From Streptococcus rubneri (GTDB lineage: Bacteria > Bacillota > Bacilli > Lactobacillales > Streptococcaceae): a stretch of DNA of 32,388 nucleotides. The translations under genes and the position numbers were made by a program. A model generated the notes under the pieces. It was not told the DNA's origin. It searched no databases and worked only from the letters and a program-made list of their open reading frames with translations. The DNA is taken from positions 1,472,365 to 1,504,752 of the forward strand of contig NZ_SRRP01000001.1 in NCBI RefSeq assembly GCF_004785935.1, given 5' to 3'. Shown here one piece after another: positions 20,001 through 25,227 of the stretch. Positions within the stretch are counted from its first letter, which is position 1. Each line of letters begins with the position of its first letter.

Positions 20001-21955
20001 TTTGTACCGATACCATTTACTCCACGAACCAATTGTTCATTTGGAGAAAGGTGACCAATATTGTCTCCTAAGAATGGTACGAATACAGTTTTATATGGTA
20101 TATATCCTCCAGCTTTTTGGAAGTCAAATGGAACTTCTTTACCGTTTGGATAGTTTACACCTTTACTATCTGTGAAAGGAATGGTGTTAAGAGGTGATTT
20201 CTTAACATTTAATTCTTGTTTGTTATAATCACCAGGTTTAATAGGCTTGGTTTCTGCTAGCAACATGTAGCCATCAGTGCTCAAGGTACCGTCAGAACGT
20301 TTGCTTTGTTGTTTTGGATCTAGTAAGTAAACACGAACGACTACAGTTCCATCTTCCCCTACGATTTCTTTAATCCGTTTAATTCCTGCACGCTCAGCGT
20401 CCATGAATTTAGTTCCAACTTTGTAAGGGCGACTTACATAACCTGATTGATCATTTGCATCAGCTGCTTGATACAATTTGTAACCATCAAATTGACGCTC
20501 TCCAGATGCTGTGAAGTTTTGCCCTTCCATAGCTTTAAGAGTGTATGAAGCTAAATCAACTTCATTGCCATTTTCTTTATAATCTTGAACAGTTACATCC
20601 GTTTTATTTGCGTTAAATGTTGGATTGTTTTTATCAACTACTTTATAGTAAGTTGTTTTATTAACTGATACTGGAATCTTGGCATTAGTATCTGTAATCG
20701 TACGACCGTTATAAGCTGGTTCTACAACATTGATAATATCTGTTGATGTACGAGCAGCATAAACATCATCGTATAATTTTTTCTCATCCGGAGTAAGGTT
20801 ATGTCCTGGAGCTACTAAAGCTTGGATACTTGCCCCAACTTCATACCCTAATTGGATGAATGGTTGGTCTGTCTTTCCAGGTCCTGTACCTAATCCTTTA
20901 TCGAAATCAACTTGCCAAGTTAATTCTCCTCTAGATGCAGTAGCAGTAGTAGTGAATTTTTGAATACCACTAGAGGCAGTAATCTTTCTGGTTTCTACTA
21001 CATTGCCAGTGTTTTTATCGATCAATTCAACAGTCGTATCTGTCGAAGCATCAAATCTCTTATAAGCACGTGTGTAGTAGTTTGTATGATACCGTTCATT
21101 GAAACGAGTAAGGTCTACAATACTATAGGTGTAGACATCGCCTTCTTTAGCAGCATATCCTGATGGTACTGTTTGTGAACGAACACTTGCACCGTTGGCA
21201 TCAACCATGCTTGGATTTGCAGTTTCACCTGGTTTTAAATAGGTAGTAATTTCTACTGGCGTTACATTATGATCGTCTACAGCACGACGGCTACGACGAC
21301 GTCCACCATTAGTAGCTAAAGCACCTGCATTTACAGTGTCTGTTGCTGCAGAGTAAAGCGCTGCACGATTGACACGTGGTTGTGCCACAGCTGTTTCATT
21401 ATTAGCTGTTGCATCAAGGCGAATGGCATCCAAAGTAGCAGAAACTTCTGGTGTATGTGTCGGTGCCACTTCACTTGTTTCAGCAAGATCAGCGTTCTCA
21501 CTAGTTGCTGTAGTGGAAGCTGCTTTCTCAGACTTAGCAGATGCCTCTGCCTTCGTAGCCGCTTTTGCCTCTTCCTCTGTTTTCTTGCTAGTGGATTCTG
21601 ATGGTACAGCAATTCCTGCTTTAGCAAGGGCTTCTAAAGGTGTGAGTGCCACCTCTTCCTTAACTTCAGCAGCAAGAGATGAGTTAGATAGGTCAACCTT
21701 CGGTGCCACAGGTGCACCTTCTGCATAGGTACTAGGAGCAGTCGATGCTGCCTCTTCTTCCTTCGCAGACTCCGGTTCTGCTTGCGACTCACTTGCTGCA
21801 GTCGCTTCAGCAGATTCAGATGTAGATGCAACTTCTTCCGCAGAAGCTGATGTTGCTCCCGCCGCAAAGAGGGCTGTCCCTAACAATACCGAACAGACAC
21901 CAACACTATATTTCCGTAAGGAAAATCGCTGGCGTCGATTATAAATATCCTTCAT
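8039..21955 (-). CDS. Giant LPETG-anchored fibrillar adhesin with alternating pilin-type and antigen I/II C-terminal-like domains
   Basis: 4638 residues. The start MKDIYNRRQRF has GAGGAG 11 nt upstream. Domains: 1-42 YSIRK signal; about 43-215 Ala/Ser/Glu/Lys-rich; a basic RRRSRRAV stretch near 219; about 225-665 a unique head, probably the binding part; about 673-1605 eight pilin-type FctA/Spy0128-like domains; about 1608-4555 nine pairs of an SspB-like antigen I/II C-terminal domain (PEKYVVS...YQVWLDTTKF...IENTA) plus a pilin-type domain; about 4556-4603 a Pro/Thr stalk; LPETG at 4604-4608, then a membrane segment and RRKKNED. Every pilin-type domain keeps a Lys near its start (FTK or equivalent), a central VEE-type Glu (ITE in the first) and a final FNN, the residues of autocatalytic Lys-Asn isopeptide bonds in this family. 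Likely a sortase A-anchored, covalently locked stalk carrying an N-terminal adhesin head. The ligand is unknown. No Cys was noticed after the signal. Repeats make assembly length uncertain. Confidence 0.95.
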   Translation of the reverse strand: MKDIYNRRQRFSLRKYSVGVCSVLLGTALFAAGATSASAEEVASTSESAEATAASESQAEPESAKEEEAASTAPSTYAEGAPVAPKVDLSNSSLAAEVKEEVALTPLEALAKAGIAVPSESTSKKTEEEAKAATKAEASAKSEKAASTTATSENADLAETSEVAPTHTPEVSATLDAIRLDATANNETAVAQPRVNRAALYSAATDTVNAGALATNGGRRRSRRAVDDHNVTPVEITTYLKPGETANPSMVDANGASVRSQTVPSGYAAKEGDVYTYSIVDLTRFNERYHTNYYTRAYKRFDASTDTTVELIDKNTGNVVETRKITASSGIQKFTTTATASRGELTWQVDFDKGLGTGPGKTDQPFIQLGYEVGASIQALVAPGHNLTPDEKKLYDDVYAARTSTDIINVVEPAYNGRTITDTNAKIPVSVNKTTYYKVVDKNNPTFNANKTDVTVQDYKENGNEVDLASYTLKAMEGQNFTASGERQFDGYKLYQAADANDQSGYVSRPYKVGTKFMDAERAGIKRIKEIVGEDGTVVVRVYLLDPKQQSKRSDGTLSTDGYMLLAETKPIKPGDYNKQELNVKKSPLNTIPFTDSKGVNYPNGKEVPFDFQKAGGYIPYKTVFVPFLGDNIGHLSPNEQLVRGVNGIGTNVDLLNSLTPYKQPVYYYVKQEPVEVTPEVEKQLGGRVLVDGEFNFKIKENQQNKSLPGYEETVTNQNGKATFSKLTFNKVGTYTYTITENAGSDKNVDYDEMTVTMTVTVTENAKGDLQASVKYSAEGGFKSSADDKVFNNYVVAPVKTKFDFTKALAGRELKEGEFTFVLKDSDGKTLQTKTNTKAGVIAFDDLTFNNTQVGTHKYTVEEVQGSEAGMQYDTMKAEVTITVTKEGHVLKATNTLPSDTEFNNTFTPAATQAQFKFTKKLEGKELTKDAFTFELVENGNVIQTKKNAADGTIQFDAISYDKEGSHTYTVREVAGTDTNIDYDDMNAVVTVNVTKDAASGILTAKVTMPSDTEFNNFAVAPVKTRFDFSKALAGRELKAGEFTFVLKDSDGKTLQTKTNTKEGVVAFDDLTFDNTQVGTHKYTVEEVIPENKEAGMTYDTMKAEVSITVTKEGHVLKATNSLPSDTEFNNTFTPGPTQAQFKFTKKLEGKELTADAFTFELVENGNVIQTKKNAADGTIQFDAISYDKVGSHTYTVREVAGTDTNIDYDDMNAVVKVDVTKNAATGLLSASVTMPEDTEFNNYAVAPVTAQFDFSKALAGRKLKDGEFSFVLKDAEGNTLQTKTNDADGKVKFDALTFTNTQVGVHKYTVEEVAGSEAGMEYDQMKAEVTITVTKSGHALTATKALPTDTEFNNTFTPAATNAQFRFTKKLEGKELTKDAFTFELLENGNVIQTKKNAADGTIQFDAISYDKEGTHTYTVREVAGTDTNIDYDSMNAVVTVNVTKNADTGILSAAVAMPEDTEFNNYVVSPVVTKFDFTKKLAGRKLAAGEFSFVLKDSTGREVESVQNDADGNVTFSELSFDNTKVGTHTYTVEEVIPADKEFGMTYDQMKATVTVEVAKNGHSLTTVTNVTSTGGKDANGNATDGTADKEFNNKVTPPETPEFQPEKFVVSKEKYDITGNKLMDDDDELSNEYTETNADPYVDKTTNNEPENLNTKTVKRGSKLVYQVWLDTTKFTEANNIQYVGVSDTYDAEKLDVNASDIKAYDSVTGAEVTAKFDIKVENGTITATSKEAFIKDKVNAPVIDTTKFEFGRYYKFDIPATVKESVKAGADIENTANQTVHVYNPVSKTVEKPEKPTQKRVNSVPVPVEMNFTKRLEGRELQENEFEFVLKKDGVEVERVKNDAAGKIVFKTLEFGRDDLGKTYNYTVEETPGTDATVTYDTMVATVKVVVSHDGTAKAIVANVTDAADKEFNNTVTPPEEPKFQPEKYVVSKEKYDITGDKLVDDDRELADKYADTNANPYADDASNNEAENLNTKTVERGSKLVYQVWLDTTKFDAANKDNIQTVGISDNYDEAKLNLNTADIKAYDSVTGAEVTDKFDITVNNGVITANLKAGFTKSLGDAENTQVIDTTKFAFGRYYKFDIPTTVKDDVVAGADIENTAAQVVNYYNPTTKKVEKPEKPTEKRVNNVPISVEFNFTKKLEGRELKANEFTFELKDSENVVIATATNDANGNFKFTPVDYTNKAGKTVTALKYQKGQEGTYTYTVTEVKGTDSTVTYDTMAAVVTVKVSHDGTAKALITNVTEPADKEFNNRVTPPEEPKFQPEKYVVSKAKFDITGTKLVDDDSELTDKYGETNTNPYVDTTANNEDENLNTKPVERGQKLYYQVWLDTTKFDAANKDNIQTVGITDNYDKDKLTVNASDIKVYDSVTGVDVTTKFDISDNNGVLTANLKDGFTKSLGDAENTQIIDTTKFEFGRYYKFDIPATVKDDVVAGADIENKAAQVVNYYNPVSKTVEKPNKPTEKRVNSVPISVEFNFTKKLEGRDLKAGEFTFELKDSDNVVIATATNDAAGKIKFAPVDYTNKAGETVTALKYKKGQEGTYNYTVEEVKGSDATVTYDTMKAVVTVEVRHDGTAKALITNVTDPADKEFNNTVRPPEEPKFQPEKYVVSEEKFDITGDKLVDDDKELADKVADTNANPYADDASNNEAQNLNTKTVKRGDKLVYQVWLDTTKFDASNKDNIQSVGISDDYDETKLDLDSTKIKAYDSVTGDDVTAKFDIAVNNGVITATLKDGFTKSLGDAENTQIIDTTKFAFGRYYKFDIPTTVKADVPGGVDIENTAAQVVNYYNPTTKKVEKPSKPTEKRVNNVPVEVEFNFTKRLEGRELKANEFSFVLKDSEGTTLETVKNDASGNVKFSKLEFKKGQEGVHNYTVEEVKGSDATVTYDTMKANVTVTVKHDGTAKVLIATVGNIADKEFNNRVTPPEEPKFQPEKYVVSEEKFDITGDKLVDDDKELADKVADTNANPYADDASNNEAQNLNTKTVKRGDKLVYQVWLDTTKFDASNKDNIQSVGISDDYDETKLDLDSTKIKAYDSVTGDDVTAKFDIAVNNGVITATLKDGFTKSLGDTENTQIIDTTKFAFGRYYKFDIPTTVKADVPGGVDIENTAAQVVNYYNPTTKKVEKPSKPTEKRVNNVPVEVEFNFTKRLEGRELKANEFSFVLKDSEGTTLETVKNDASGNVKFSKLEFKKGQEGVHNYTVEEVKGSDATVTYDTMKANVTVTVKHDGTAKVLIATVGNIADKEFNNRVTPPEEPKFQPEKYVVSEEKFDITGDKLVDDDKELADKVADTNANPYADDASNNEAQNLNTKTVKRGDKLVYQVWLDTTKFDAANKDNIQSVGISDDYDETKLDLDSTKIKAYDSVTGDDVTAKFDIAVNNGVITATLKDGFTKSLGDTENTQVIDTTKFAFGRYYKFDIPTTVKADVPGGVDIENTAAQVVNYYNPTTKKVEKPEKPTEKRVNNVPVEVEFNFTKRLEGRELKANEFSFVLKDSEGTTLETVKNDASGNVKFSKLEFKKGQEGIHNYTVEEVKGSDATVTYDTMKANVTVTVKHDGTAKVLIATVGNIADKEFNNRVTPPETPEFNPEKYVLNEKEFDLTGTSLLDDDKELADKVADTNANPYADDASNNEAANINTKSVKPGQKLVYQVWLDTTKFDAANKDNIQSVGITDDYDEAKVDVEASAIKAYDGKTGADVTAKFDIAVNNGVITATLKDGFTKSLGDAENTQIIDTTKFEFGRYYKFDIPATVKADVKGGVDIENTAAQVVNYYNPVSKTVEKPNKPTEKRVNSVPVQVEFNFTKRLEGRELKANEFSFVLKDSEGKVVETVSNDASGNVKFSKLEFKKEQVGEHKFTVEEVKGTDGTVTYDAMKAVVTVEVKHDGTAKALITNVTDPADKEFNNRVTPPETPEFNPEKYILNAEKFDLTGKLLLDDDKELADKVVDTNTNPYADKADNNEAANINTKTVNRGDKVVYQVWLDTTKFTEAHNIQSVGISDDYEEDKVDINVANIKAYDSVTGEDVTAKFDIKVENGVISATSKADLTKSLGDAENTPVIDTTKFAFGRYYKFDIPATVKETVKGGADIENTAAQIVHQYDPTSKSVKKPNKPTEKRVVNIPVSVEFNFTKRMEGRELKANEFSFVLKDKDGKTLETVKNDASGNVKFSALEFKKGQEGTYNYTVEEVKGTDATVTYDTMKAVVTVEVSHDGTAKALLTKVTDPADKEFNNTVRPPETPEFNPEKYILNESKFDLTGTKLLDDDSELKDKVADTNANPYADGTANNEAQNINTKTLKKGDKVYYQVWLDTTKFTEAHNIQSVGVTDKYDSANLNVNGADIKAYDSVTGEDVTAKFDIKVENGVITATSKADLTKSLGDAENTQVIDTTKLAFGRYYKFEIPAEIKQSAQEGVDIENTASQIVHQYDPTKKSVEKPEKPTEKRVVNIPVKVQFQFTKKLEGRELKAGEFSFVLKDEKGNVIETVTNDAAGKIQFSALEFKRGEEGTHLYHVEEIRGTDSSVEYDKMVATVGIMINKDGKVLTAVTQLPEDTEFNNTVIPPTPPTTPPNTPPTPPTTPPNTPPTPPTTPPTPPTPPTPTTPPAPALPETGEEQSVTAALLGAALGMVGLAGLARRKKNED
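8150..8287 (-). repeat. Pro/Thr-rich wall-spanning stalk with 33-bp repeats
   Basis: This codes for PTPPTTPPNTPP-type sequence just before LPETG. Within it an 11-codon (33-bp) unit containing TPPNTPPTPPT repeats in tandem, starting about 8199 and 8232, flanked by shorter partial units. Such segments usually span the peptidoglycan. The repeat is prone to slippage. Confidence 0.85.
11207..14150 (-). repeat. Three near-identical 981-bp tandem units in the giant adhesin
   Basis: Unit boundaries fall near 14150, 13169 and 12188, and landmarks recur at exactly 981 bp (327 codons), for example the PEKYVVSEEKF coding start near 14122, 13141 and 12160. Each unit encodes one SspB-like domain plus one pilin-type domain. 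Only a few residues differ among the three (DASNKDN/DAANKDN, GDAEN/GDTEN, PSKP/PEKP, GVHN/GIHN). Units on either side are clearly more diverged and have other lengths (about 960-1020 bp). This points to recent duplication or conversion. Confidence 0.92.
17530..19570 (-). repeat. Two-domain super-repeats of pilin-type modules, about 675 bp
   Basis: The pilin-type domains before the paired region alternate between two subtypes. One reads KFDFTKALAGREL...GEFTFVLKD (starts near 19570, 18899, 18221 and 17549). The other reads QAQFKFTKKLEGKELT...AFTFELVENG (near 19235, 18560 and 17885). The pair therefore repeats about every 672-678 bp, three times, followed by a single unit of the first subtype. 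The duplication unit was the domain pair, not the single domain. Confidence 0.85.
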
Positions 21956-22002
21956 TTAAAGTGGATCTCCTCATTTATATTTCATGATAACATGATACAG
22001 AC

Positions 22003-22080
22003 AAAATTGTAACAAATGCTACATAGTGTGTCAATTTGTTGCGACTATAAAAACACAGTGTGTCAAAATGTTACAATTTT
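22003..22080. repeat. 12-bp inverted repeat and duplicated -35 block around the giant adhesin promoter
   Basis: AAAATTGTAACA (22003-22014) and TGTTACAATTTT (22069-22080) are perfect inverted copies flanking the promoter region; the first copy overlaps the -10. Inside, TTGACACACT(A/G)TGT occurs twice on the minus strand, 32 bp apart; the inner copy supplies the -35. The outer copy has no matching -10 at 16-18 bp. This looks like a paired operator, perhaps for looping, but no regulator is identified. Confidence 0.55.
22006..22034 (-). promoter_or_regulatory. Sigma-A promoter of the giant adhesin gene
   Basis: On the minus strand a perfect -35 TTGACA (22029-22034) and TACAAT (22006-22011) are separated by exactly 17 bp, about 50 bp upstream of the start codon. 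Nearly consensus elements suggest strong basal transcription, or a need for repression by a factor binding the flanking repeats. Confidence 0.85.
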
Positions 22081-22172
22081 ACTCCTTGAATACGCTTTTT
22101 TGTTTGATTTTCCGAACCATTTAACACCTCTTATCATTTTTTTTCCTTGCAGAACACATTTTTTTAAAAGGA

Positions 22173-22220
22173 AGAAAAAAAAGCAAATCGCTTTCAACCG
22201 AAGTTGTTGCCATTTGCTTC
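22173..22220 (-). terminator. Intrinsic terminator of the carbonic anhydrase gene
   Basis: On the minus strand AAGCAAAT (22212-22219) pairs with ATTTGCTT (22181-22188). Inside is CAAC-UUCG-GUUG with a stable UUCG loop, and the stem runs into a T-rich tract. It begins about 17 bp after the stop at 22237. It ends the dut-radA-carbonic anhydrase transcription unit. Confidence 0.88.
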
Positions 22221-22236
22221 TAATCTTTCTTCCTAT

Positions 22237-22731
22237 TTAAAGAACTTCCGAGATAAATCCTGTATCCACATCATAGACTGCACCTGAAATAATCACATCG
22301 TCTGGAATTAGGGGGGAGGCTTTTAAAAGTGCGACATCCTCTCGGACACTTTCTTCAATATCTTGAAAAGGAAGGAAATCTTGATCCCCAACATCAACTC
22401 CAAGTTCCTCTTTTAGATGGTGACGAAAGGCTTCATTTTCAAAGGTTTGCGCTCCACAGTCAGTGTGGTGTAAAACTACGATTTCGCGGGTTCCCATCTG
22501 TTGCTGAGAGATAACTAAGGATCGAATCATATCCTCTGTCACACGCCCTCCAGCATTCCGTAAAATGTGTGCATCCCCCAGGGCAAGCCCCAGCGCTGGT
22601 GCCACGTGGAGACGCGAGTCCATACAGGTCACAATCGCCACCTGCGTTTTCGGTTTGATAGGGAGATGGAGATCTCCGTGTAAATCAACATAGGCTTGAT
22701 TGGCTTTTAAAAAATTCTCAAAATAGGACAT
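22237..22731 (-). CDS. Beta-class carbonic anhydrase
   Basis: 164 residues, a usual length for streptococcal enzymes of this class. It interconverts CO2 and bicarbonate in the cytoplasm, feeding carboxylation reactions and supporting growth at ambient CO2. The zinc site is recognisable: Cys and Asp in TCMDSR (Cys near residue 36), then HHTDCGA (His near 89 and Cys near 92). The Arg of CMDSR that pairs with the catalytic Asp is present. AGAAAGGAAG lies four bases before the ATG. It follows radA after 98 bp, has its own promoter and a strong terminator downstream. The same gene follows radA in pneumococcus. Fold and zinc residues make the assignment secure. Confidence 0.95.
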   Translation of the reverse strand: MSYFENFLKANQAYVDLHGDLHLPIKPKTQVAIVTCMDSRLHVAPALGLALGDAHILRNAGGRVTEDMIRSLVISQQQMGTREIVVLHHTDCGAQTFENEAFRHHLKEELGVDVGDQDFLPFQDIEESVREDVALLKASPLIPDDVIISGAVYDVDTGFISEVL

Positions 22732-22785
22732 ACAACTTCCTTTCTGGTTGGTAAAATAGTTTGAATCCCAAATTATTCACCCTCT

Positions 22786-22814
22786 ATCTTACCATCTTTT
22801 CTCCAGATTGTCAG
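22786..22814 (-). promoter_or_regulatory. Promoter of the carbonic anhydrase gene
   Basis: In the radA-carbonic anhydrase spacer, CTGACA (22809-22814) and TAAGAT (22786-22791) are spaced by 17 bp, with TGG before the -10 (extended element). It would allow carbonic anhydrase to be made independently of the competence-linked upstream operon. Confidence 0.65.
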
Positions 22815-22829
22815 CCGATTCCAATCCGC

Positions 22830-24191
22830 CTAGCCAAAAACCTTCTTCAAGACTTCGCCGATAGTTGTCACTCCAATCACCTGAATTTCCTTAGCTGGTT
22901 TGATACCTGTCAAGGAATTCTTTGGTACATAGATTTTTGTAAATCCAAGTTTCGCCGCCTCATTGATTCGTTGCTCGATCCGATTAACTCGACGAACTTC
23001 TCCGGTCAAACCCAACTCTCCGACGAAACACTCCTGCGGGTTGGTTGGTTTGTCCTTGTAGCTTGAGGCAATAGCAACTGCAACCGCTAGGTCGATAGCC
23101 GGCTCATCCAATTTGACGCCACCTGCAGACTTGAGATAGGCATCCTGATTTTGGAGCAAGAGGCCTGCGCGTTTTTCTAGCACTGCCATGATGAGACTGG
23201 CCCGATTGAAATCAAGCCCAGTTGTCGTCCGCTTGGCGTTACCAAACATGGTCGGTGTCACCAAGGCCTGCACTTCTGCTAGAATCGGACGCGTCCCTTC
23301 CATGGTGACCACGATGGACGATCCAGTTGCCCCATCCAAGCGTTCTTCCAGAAAGACCTGACTCGGATTGAGGACCTCGACCAAGCCACCTGATTGCATC
23401 TCGAAGATCCCAATCTCATTGGTGGAGCCAAAACGGTTCTTGACCGCTCTCAGGATCCGGAAGGTGTGATGGCGCTCGCCCTCAAAGTAGAGCACTGTAT
23501 CCACCATGTGCTCCAACATCCGAGGCCCTGCCAAGGTTCCTTCCTTGGTCACATGGCCAACAATAAAGATGGCGATGTTATTGGTCTTGGCCAACTGCAT
23601 GAGCTCAGCCGTTACCTCTCGCACCTGAGAGACTGATCCCTGCACCCCTGAAATTTCAGGAGACATAATCGTCTGAATGGAGTCAATGATCAGAAAATCA
23701 GGCTGGATACGCTCTACTTCTGCTCGCACGCTCTGCATATTGGTTTCCGCATAGAGGTAAAACTCGCTATCGATATCACCCAAGCGCTCTGCTCGTAACT
23801 TAATCTGCTGGGCTGACTCCTCTCCACTGACATAGAGAACCGTTCCCACTTGAGATAACTGGGTTGATACTTGTAAGAGAAGGGTCGATTTCCCAATCCC
23901 TGGATCCCCACCGATGAGGACGAGACTTCCTGGTACCACACCGCCACCAAGGACGCGGTTGAATTCCTCCATCTCCGTCTTGGTCCGATGGACATTGATA
24001 GAGGTCACATCCGCCAGTTTCATGGGTTTGGTCTTTTCACCCGTCAAGGACACACGCGCATTCTTAACCTCAGCGACCTCAACTTCCTCAACAAAAGAAG
24101 ACCAAGAACCACAGTTAGGACAGCGCCCTAGGTATTTGGGTGAATTATAGGCACAATTTTGACAAATAAAAGTCGTTTTTTTCTTAGCGAT
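22830..24191 (-). CDS. radA: DNA repair/recombination protein RadA (Sms), probable AUC start
   Basis: 453 residues from the proposed start. RadA is a RecA-related hexameric helicase that extends recombination intermediates in repair and natural transformation. Motifs in order: an N-terminal zinc finger CQNC...CPNC (residues about 10-29), Walker [11 protein letters not shown], the RadA signature KNRFG, and a C-terminal Lon-protease-like domain ([20 protein letters not shown]). The frame carrying the zinc finger has no ATG, GTG or TTG; the first conventional codon is a GTG at 24053 that would delete the finger. The in-frame stop at 24213-24215 bounds the start, and AGAAAGAGG lies six bases before the ATC at 24191, giving M-A-K-K-K. 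The ribosome site overlaps the stop of the upstream phosphatase gene, so translation is probably coupled. It lies in the dut operon behind a cin-box. Confidence 0.93.
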   Translation of the reverse strand: MAKKKTTFICQNCAYNSPKYLGRCPNCGSWSSFVEEVEVAEVKNARVSLTGEKTKPMKLADVTSINVHRTKTEMEEFNRVLGGGVVPGSLVLIGGDPGIGKSTLLLQVSTQLSQVGTVLYVSGEESAQQIKLRAERLGDIDSEFYLYAETNMQSVRAEVERIQPDFLIIDSIQTIMSPEISGVQGSVSQVREVTAELMQLAKTNNIAIFIVGHVTKEGTLAGPRMLEHMVDTVLYFEGERHHTFRILRAVKNRFGSTNEIGIFEMQSGGLVEVLNPSQVFLEERLDGATGSSIVVTMEGTRPILAEVQALVTPTMFGNAKRTTTGLDFNRASLIMAVLEKRAGLLLQNQDAYLKSAGGVKLDEPAIDLAVAVAIASSYKDKPTNPQECFVGELGLTGEVRRVNRIEQRINEAAKLGFTKIYVPKNSLTGIKPAKEIQVIGVTTIGEVLKKVFG

Positions 24192-24204
24192 GATAAACCT
24201 CTTT

Positions 24205-24744
24205 CTAAATCTCTATCTCACACTCAATCACTTGGCAAAAATCAATCTTCTCATTTGGCACAAACTGGCGCATGAGCATTCCGTGAGTTACAATGATAAT
24301 AGTTTTATAATTTTTATATTTTTCCAAAGCTCTTAAAAAACGATGACGCATCTCTAGATCAGTTTCATAGCGATAAGGAGAATCTTCAGATAAAGCTCCT
24401 TGATGTTTTAGATAATATTCATGAGCTACCAATACACTAGTTAAATCAGAGTTAGTGCCATCTATGTCTGGACGCCACTCATGAAAAAACGGCTCCACAA
24501 ACAAGTCCAATCCTGTTTCAACTGCTATATAATGTGCTGTTTCTAAAGCCCTCGTCACAGACGATGAAATAATAATCTCTGCCTTTCCAAAACATGCAGT
24601 TTTAGCAACTTCTTTTGCCAGACTGCGACCTTTTCCTGTCAATGGTGCTAAATCACGACCAAAACCACTATAGAGTCGCGGATTTTCAAGTTTATCAAGC
24701 ATACTATAATCTGGCTCCCCATGACGGACAAAGATAATCTTCAT
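24205..24744 (-). CDS. Histidine phosphatase family protein (phosphoglycerate mutase-like)
   Basis: 179 residues. The N-terminal VRHGEP motif carries the His that becomes phosphorylated (residue 7). [11 protein letters not shown] supplies the conserved Arg of the family, FFHEWRP the acidic/phosphate-pocket segment, and [10 protein letters not shown] the second catalytic His. Substrate cannot be read from the sequence; family members act on sugar phosphates, nucleotides or phosphoproteins. The gene lies 18 bp after the isochorismatase-like gene, with GGGGAT as likely ribosome site, and its stop overlaps the radA ribosome site. An equivalent small phosphatase sits at this place in the pneumococcal dut-radA operon. 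A role linked to nucleotide pools is an inference from position only. Confidence 0.88.
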   Translation of the reverse strand: MKIIFVRHGEPDYSMLDKLENPRLYSGFGRDLAPLTGKGRSLAKEVAKTACFGKAEIIISSSVTRALETAHYIAVETGLDLFVEPFFHEWRPDIDGTNSDLTSVLVAHEYYLKHQGALSEDSPYRYETDLEMRHRFLRALEKYKNYKTIIIVTHGMLMRQFVPNEKIDFCQVIECEIEI

Positions 24745-24762
24745 ATTAAGATCCCCATAAAA

Positions 24763-25218
24763 CTATCCAATCTTGATTCCGCAATCTTGCCACTGCTTCA
24801 GTGTTTTAGAGAATTTCTTTTGGTTGGCAACTCCGACAGCAGACAAATCGACAGAAACCTGATAATTCTCCTTGACAGCTGCCAAAACGGAAGCCTTGAC
24901 ACAGCCATTGCCATCTACCCCTACAAACTCTATACTTTTAGCACTGTTTCCCTCTAAAAAATTTTTTAAATCTGGATTAGTAAAGCAAGAAGCCCGACGC
25001 TTTTCAAAAATACGAGAAGATACAACCAGCAAGTCGGTCGCAAATTTCTTCTTTCTATCTTTTCTCTCCCAGAAAAAACGATTGAGAATATAGATAACTC
25101 GGTCGCTAGGATAGGTAGCAATTTTGTCATTTACAGCTGTAGTCAGTTCTTCATGATATGCTTTTCCTACAGCAACATAATCTGACTGCATGTCTACAAC
25201 TAATAAATAGTCTGCCAT
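24763..25218 (-). CDS. Isochorismatase/nicotinamidase-like cysteine hydrolase
   Basis: 151 residues, short for the family (usually 170-220). Starts MADYLLVVDMQSDY; the Asp of VVDMQ is the usual first catalytic residue. FEKRRASCF probably supplies the Lys, and GVDGNGCVKASV carries the nucleophile Cys in the family's G-x-x-x-x-C-V context. Members hydrolyse amides such as nicotinamide or ureido compounds; the substrate here is unknown. AGAGGA overlaps the stop codon of dut 10 bp upstream, and the phosphatase gene follows after 18 bp, so it is part of the operon. The pneumococcal operon I recall has dut followed directly by the phosphatase, so this gene may be a lineage-specific insertion. Confidence 0.8.
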   Translation of the reverse strand: MADYLLVVDMQSDYVAVGKAYHEELTTAVNDKIATYPSDRVIYILNRFFWERKDRKKKFATDLLVVSSRIFEKRRASCFTNPDLKNFLEGNSAKSIEFVGVDGNGCVKASVLAAVKENYQVSVDLSAVGVANQKKFSKTLKQWQDCGIKIG

Positions 25219-25227
25219 TTTATTCCT

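Noticed and set aside
8039-21955. CRISPR-like interpretation of the regular repeats
   Set aside because: Repeat units are long, coding and in frame throughout, without short repeats separated by unique spacers.
22061-22066. Second TTGACA upstream of the giant adhesin as an independent promoter
   Set aside because: No -10 hexamer lies 16-18 bp downstream; TATAGT is only 11 bp away. Treated as part of a repeated regulatory element.
24054-24191. radA start at GTG 24053
   Set aside because: It would delete the conserved CxxC...CxxC zinc finger, which is plainly encoded in frame upstream.
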